From positions 35,555,001 through 35,619,000 of the forward strand of contig CM065394.1 in the NCBI GenBank assembly GCA_033060915.1: DNA of 64,000 nt, read 5' to 3'. This stretch comes from Euryodendron excelsum (taxonomy: Eukaryota > Streptophyta > Magnoliopsida > Ericales > Pentaphylacaceae). Positions 59,770 to 64,000 of the stretch are shown piece after piece. Within the stretch, counting starts at the first letter, position 1, and every line of letters begins with the position of its first letter. Below the pieces are notes generated by a model. That model worked only from the letters and a program-made list of their open reading frames with translations, ran no database searches and had not been told where the DNA came from. The position numbers were made by a program, and so were the translations under genes.

Positions 59770-62700
59770 ATGGCTGATATTGGATTACAAGGGAAGCTTT
59801 CAAGATCAAGTGTAGTGATAGTGGTTATTGTTGTTCTTCTATCTATGGTGTTTGTTTCCGAAGAAATGAGCTTGATACAGGACTTTTCAAGCAAAGAAAA
59901 CCGAACTACTCAAGTGGGTTACCAACATGTTTGGCCGGTAAGTTGAATTTCCTTCGTGGAAAACAGTTCTGAGAGCTTGAACATATCTTAAAAATACCAA
60001 TAGGATTGGTTTAAATTATTTTGGCCGCTGACTTGCTAATGAATCATCCTGCATAGGATGGCAATTTGACCTGAATCCTGCAACACCCAGCCCCTATTAG
60101 GTAGGGTTTAGGGTTTGAATAAACGGGTAAGGGTTTAAGTCACCCATCTTACTCGCGCTTCTGCCCCGCTCCGGTTATATTATGAAATTTCTAAATGTTT
60201 ATATTTATAATTTAATAGTACAAGATATCCTTGATATATATAAGTAAACGTTTATTTTAATTTTATTTCTTATTATTAGAATTTAGCCTCTTTCTTCATC
60301 AATTTTCTGTTGTATTAGTGTCTATATAATTTGCATTATTTTTATTTCGAGATTTTATATGGATTTAACTCAAATTTTGATTAATTTAAGTGAGACGAGA
60401 ACGGAGTAGGGAGGTTCAACTTGTCACGAGTTTGGGACGAGATATGGAATGGAGATTTTCTATTAGGAGCGGGATAAGATTTAGCTTAACCTGTACCGAA
60501 CTCGCCCCATTGCCATCTCTACTCATGTAGAATAGTTTATCTTTATATTTGGGGGTATATATGTATATATATAATATGATCACTTGAGCCGAAGTGGTAG
60601 TATAATTGAGTATTAAATAAATTATAGCAACTAATTTAAGGGTGGTGGATGTATTCAAAACTTTTGAAATTGGAATGACTATAGGAAATGAAATTTGGCT
60701 GGAGAATCATTGTGGGGACTGTAATGGGGTTCTTTGGAGCTGCATGTGGGAGTGTTGGAGGTGTCGGTGGGGGAGGTATTTATGTTCCCATGCTTACTCT
60801 GATCATTGGGTTTGATGCAAAATCATCAACTGCAATATCAAAATGTAAGTGTTGTATTGTATCTCCTATATCCATCACTACACAAACTGAAAAATAGATA
60901 TTTTGTCTTCTAAATTGCCATGCAAAACTCTTCTAGTGAAACACTCGGGCAAAGGTCGATATATGTTTTTGTTTGTTTGGTAGGCATGATCACAGGCGCA
61001 GCGGCTGCAACTGTTCTCTACAATCTCAGGCTAAGACATCCTACGCTTGACCTACCTATCATTGACTATGATCTGGCACTTCTTCTTCAACCAATGTTGG
61101 TGTTGGGAATTAGCATTGGAGTTACCCTCAATGTGATGTTTGCTAACTGGATGATTACAGTCTTGCTCATTGTTTTGTTTTTAGGTAAATAAGATTTCCA
61201 TGTTGCAACCTTGCCTGTGTTTCTTTGGACCACTTCCTTGATTGGTCAACGTTATCTGCAGTCACATCAACTCTGGTATTCTTCAAAGGTGTTGAAACGT
61301 GGAAGAAAGAAACTATAATAAAAGAGGTTGTGATCTCTAGATTCAGCTAGTATATATATATATAATGTATGCCACTTGTAATGTCCATCCATCTCGTCTC
61401 ACTTATTTTTTTATTTCTAGGAGATTGCTAGACGTTTGGCATCGAATGGTGAGTTGGCCTGTCACTCTCTTCAAATTTGAGAAATTCCGAAAGATTCATC
61501 AATGAAAAATGTTATGACCATCGATTTTGGTTAATAGATATGAGTAAATGAATTCTATATGTATTGAATAATATAGATCTCATCATCTTGTGTCTATCCA
61601 TAATGATAATTCGGTGAAAAAAAGTCAATAGCTCTAACATTACTCTTCATTATAAGGCTCAGTGGTGGACAGGGGGGGTGTGGTAGGGTCACAGCCTCCC
61701 AAAACTTCTAAAATTCTCAAGAACAACTATAGTTTTTTTAGTATTTACGATATATATACACATATAAGTATTAGCCCTTCAAAATTCTAAAAATTTTATC
61801 TTGATTCCTATAAAATTTAAAAAAATTTAGCCTGACCCCCCCCTCAACACAAATCCTGGATCTGCCATTAGTTAGGCTAATATTGTGTATAATTTTGATT
61901 TCATCCACATCAACTTTTGCTCTGTAATCAGCTAGTGGTAGTGAACAATTGGAATGCGAACACGGAGAATCTAAAGCATCGAAGGTAAAACGTATCCATA
62001 TCTGTAACTCGTATCCATACCTGTAACTCATCGTTGCCGGGGCTGATTTTTGTATTGTTCCTAGGTTTCTATCATCGAGAATGTTTACTGGAAGGAACTC
62101 AGTATTATTGTTGCAGTTTGGGGCATTATCCTTGCCCTACAGATTACCAAGGTTTCTATTTGTTGTATATATATATATATATCTTCTTCAAAAGCTTCAC
62201 TTGAGGATTTATTAGCTATGCATGAATGGTTGACACAGAATAAGACTAGAACCTGTTCTGCAGCATATTGGGTATTAAATCTGCTACAGGTAAATTTCTA
62301 TGACTTGAGTAAGAGTTTAAGGGCCTGCTAATGCATGGGATCATAATTCACGAAGGCGAAGAGTTTTCTTTCCTTCTGTTTTTCAGATTCCTGTGACTGT
62401 TGGAGCATCTACATACGAAGCAATCAGCTTATACAAAGGGCAGAGAGTTATAGCATCCATCGGAGAAACAAGAACAACTTGGCAAGTGCACCAGTTGGTT
62501 CTTTGCTGTTCCTTTGGCTTGCTCGCCGGTATATTTGGTGGGCTGGTAGGTCTTGGTGGTGGATTCATTATGGGTCCTCTATTTCTGAAGCTGGGAATCC
62601 CTCCCCAGGTGCATTCCATGCTGCCCAATAACATGAAGAGATGCACTATAGTTTATGTTTTATTTTTCGTGTCAGATTTTTGTATTCTCAAGCAATCTTC

Positions 62701-63431
62701 TTTTCCTTTCCTGATAGTAGCCTTGGATCATGGCAATATATAATATACATGTATATATATTATAGCCAACAACTAAGGTTTTCTTATTCATGACAATCAT
62801 GGCTAAGGACTGACTAGTTGCGCATCTTTTTTTATGTAGGTGTCAAGTGCCACGGCAACCTTTGCCATGATGTTCTCCTCATCCATGTCTGTTGTGGAAT
62901 ACTACCTTTTGAAGCGTTTTCCGGTTTCATACGGTAAGTTTTCCAGCCAAATTTCTGGTTGTGGAAGATGATCAAGCAGTACTAATTCTCTCAAGAAAAA
63001 ACCCACTTGACCAAATTGGTAGGAAGAGTTGTATATGATTGTCTTTTTCCCATATACAAGGTTAGAAGTCATATTTAAATTGGTTCAATTCCTTTGATTG
63101 TAGCTCTCTACTTTGCTGCTGTGACCACCATTGCTCCTTTCGTGGGGCAACATGTGGTGAGAAGAATAGTCACGATTACAGGAAGGTCATCTTTGATCAT
63201 CTTCATTCTGGCCTTCACAATGTTTCTTTGTGCATTTTTATTAGGCAAGTGTACAATTTTAGAATATGATTGTGTTTTAGCCCAGATTGATTTTCTTCCT
63301 GGACTTTTTTTTTTTTCCTCGGGATTAAAGGCTGTTTGTTTATTTTTCCAACAGGTGGAGTTGGCATAACAGACATGATTAAAATGATCAAGGAGGAGTA
63401 CATGGGCTTTGATAAACTCTGTGCATATTAA
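59770..63431 (+). CDS. TauE/SafE-family membrane permease, copy 3 (12 exons, 448 aa)
   Basis: Exons: 59770-59937, 60685-60844, 60984-61184, 61262-61326, 61421-61448, 61932-61984, 62065-62151, 62239-62289, 62387-62608, 62840-62933, 63104-63244 and 63355-63431. They join to 1347 nt without a stop; intron 11 is again GC-AG (63245). The start is the ATG in CTGATGGCTGATATTGG. The signatures [13 protein letters not shown] and [15 protein letters not shown] are intact. Exon 6 is 39 nt shorter than in copies 1 and 2, which trims the hydrophilic loop, and exon 12 lacks one codon. The exon 3/4 junction encodes Val where copies 1 and 2 have Gly (VTST versus GTST/GTSV). Membrane permease of unproven substrate. 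Confidence 0.9.
60056..60524. mobile_element. Possible MITE in intron 1 of TauE copy 3
   Basis: It starts GATGGCAATTTGACC and ends GCCCCATTGCCATC. The outer nine bases are inverted copies, and the CCCCGC-rich words near both ends recur inverted. It is non-coding; a target duplication is not evident. Confidence 0.35.
61650..61872. mobile_element. Possible MITE in intron 5 of TauE copy 3
   Basis: GTGGACAGGGGGGGTGTGG near the left end is loosely inverted near the right end (GACCCCCCCCTCAACAC ... GGATCTGCC). The interior is AT-rich and non-coding. Confidence 0.35.
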
Positions 63432-63612
63432 GGCTCTGTTTAGTAGAGCTTAAATTTTATTTTATTATTTTTTTTTTTTGCTTATAAGCAAAAAAAACTA
63501 AATTTTTTTTTGACTTTTTTGTTTTTATAAGCTAAGATATGTATAAAATAAAAAAAAAAAGCAAAAGAAAGCCAAAAAAAGCTTGAAAAATGTTATGCCA
63601 AACAGACCCTAA
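63432..63612. mobile_element. hAT-like MITE directly after the stop codon of TauE copy 3
   Basis: The left end GGCTCTGTTTAGTAGAGCTT pairs with the reversed right end TTAGGGTCTGTTTGGCATAA. The interior is A/T homopolymer. It starts immediately after TAA 63429-63431, so it forms the beginning of the 3' UTR. Confidence 0.55.
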
Positions 63613-63965
63613 GTTCTGAAACTGAATTCCTCAAGTATAATAAGAAAGCCTCATCCCGTTCGCATTGGGATTGTACAACTTTGAGACAAAAGCTTTACCT
63701 ATTTGCTACAGAAAGTTGAGAAACATAGCACTACGGCTCTTGAAATGGCAAATTGAGAGTACGTCTACTAGCTGTTAGTATTTGCTTGAAAATTTTAGTA
63801 TCTCACTTTAAAATGCAAGGTGGTGAGGTTGTAATTTAAGCCTTGGATTAAATCATCTCATGTCTAAGGATTTTGAATCATCAATCCATCACTTGAAGAG
63901 CCACATTTTAGAAGCTAACTACAAAAACTAGAAAATACTTGGGATGTATCAGGAGCAATATGTAG

Positions 63966-63997
<32 letters not shown>

Positions 63998-64000
63998 CGG
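63613..64000. other. 3' flank of TauE copy 3
   Basis: No gene seen. It ends with a (GA)n microsatellite at 63969-63997. Confidence 0.6.

Overview
This window is nuclear DNA from a flowering plant, probably a eudicot. The evidence is intron-rich genes of plant type, AT-rich intergenic DNA, abundant MITEs, and LTR retrotransposons of plant-specific lineages (Sirevirus copia, Athila and Tat gypsy). The species cannot be named from the sequence alone.

The host-gene content is one tandem family of TauE/SafE-type membrane permeases (annotated in plants as sulfite exporter TauE/SafE family), all on the + strand. Three copies look intact. Each has 12 exons that I could splice without a stop: 48-3145 (481 aa), 37414-42548 (469 aa) and 59770-63431 (448 aa). 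They share intron positions and phases, including a GC-AG intron 11 in all three. Between copies 2 and 3 lie a three-exon remnant (42890-43573), a near full-length pseudogene (44188-47784) and two exon-3 remnants (57446-58562).

The 34 kb between copies 1 and 2 is mostly nested retrotransposons. A non-coding LTR element (about 3652-9091) is followed by a decayed minus-strand Athila-type gypsy element (9108-35855, TSD TAGCC). Its left LTR was split by a very young plus-strand Sirevirus copia element (9827-21112, TSD GTAGA, LTRs differing at about four sites). A probable Tekay-type solo LTR (22374-25540) also sits in the Athila body. A minus-strand Tat-lineage gypsy element (47785-57445) with two RNase H domains and a long G-rich minisatellite lies in the second half of the cluster.

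The most notable pattern is that both the Sirevirus and the Athila element carry a third, envelope-position ORF downstream of pol with similar central domain architecture. In both, an array of short palindromes (GAGTCGACTC in one, CCGTACGTACGG-like in the other) occurs in the LTR and again a few hundred bases upstream of that ORF.
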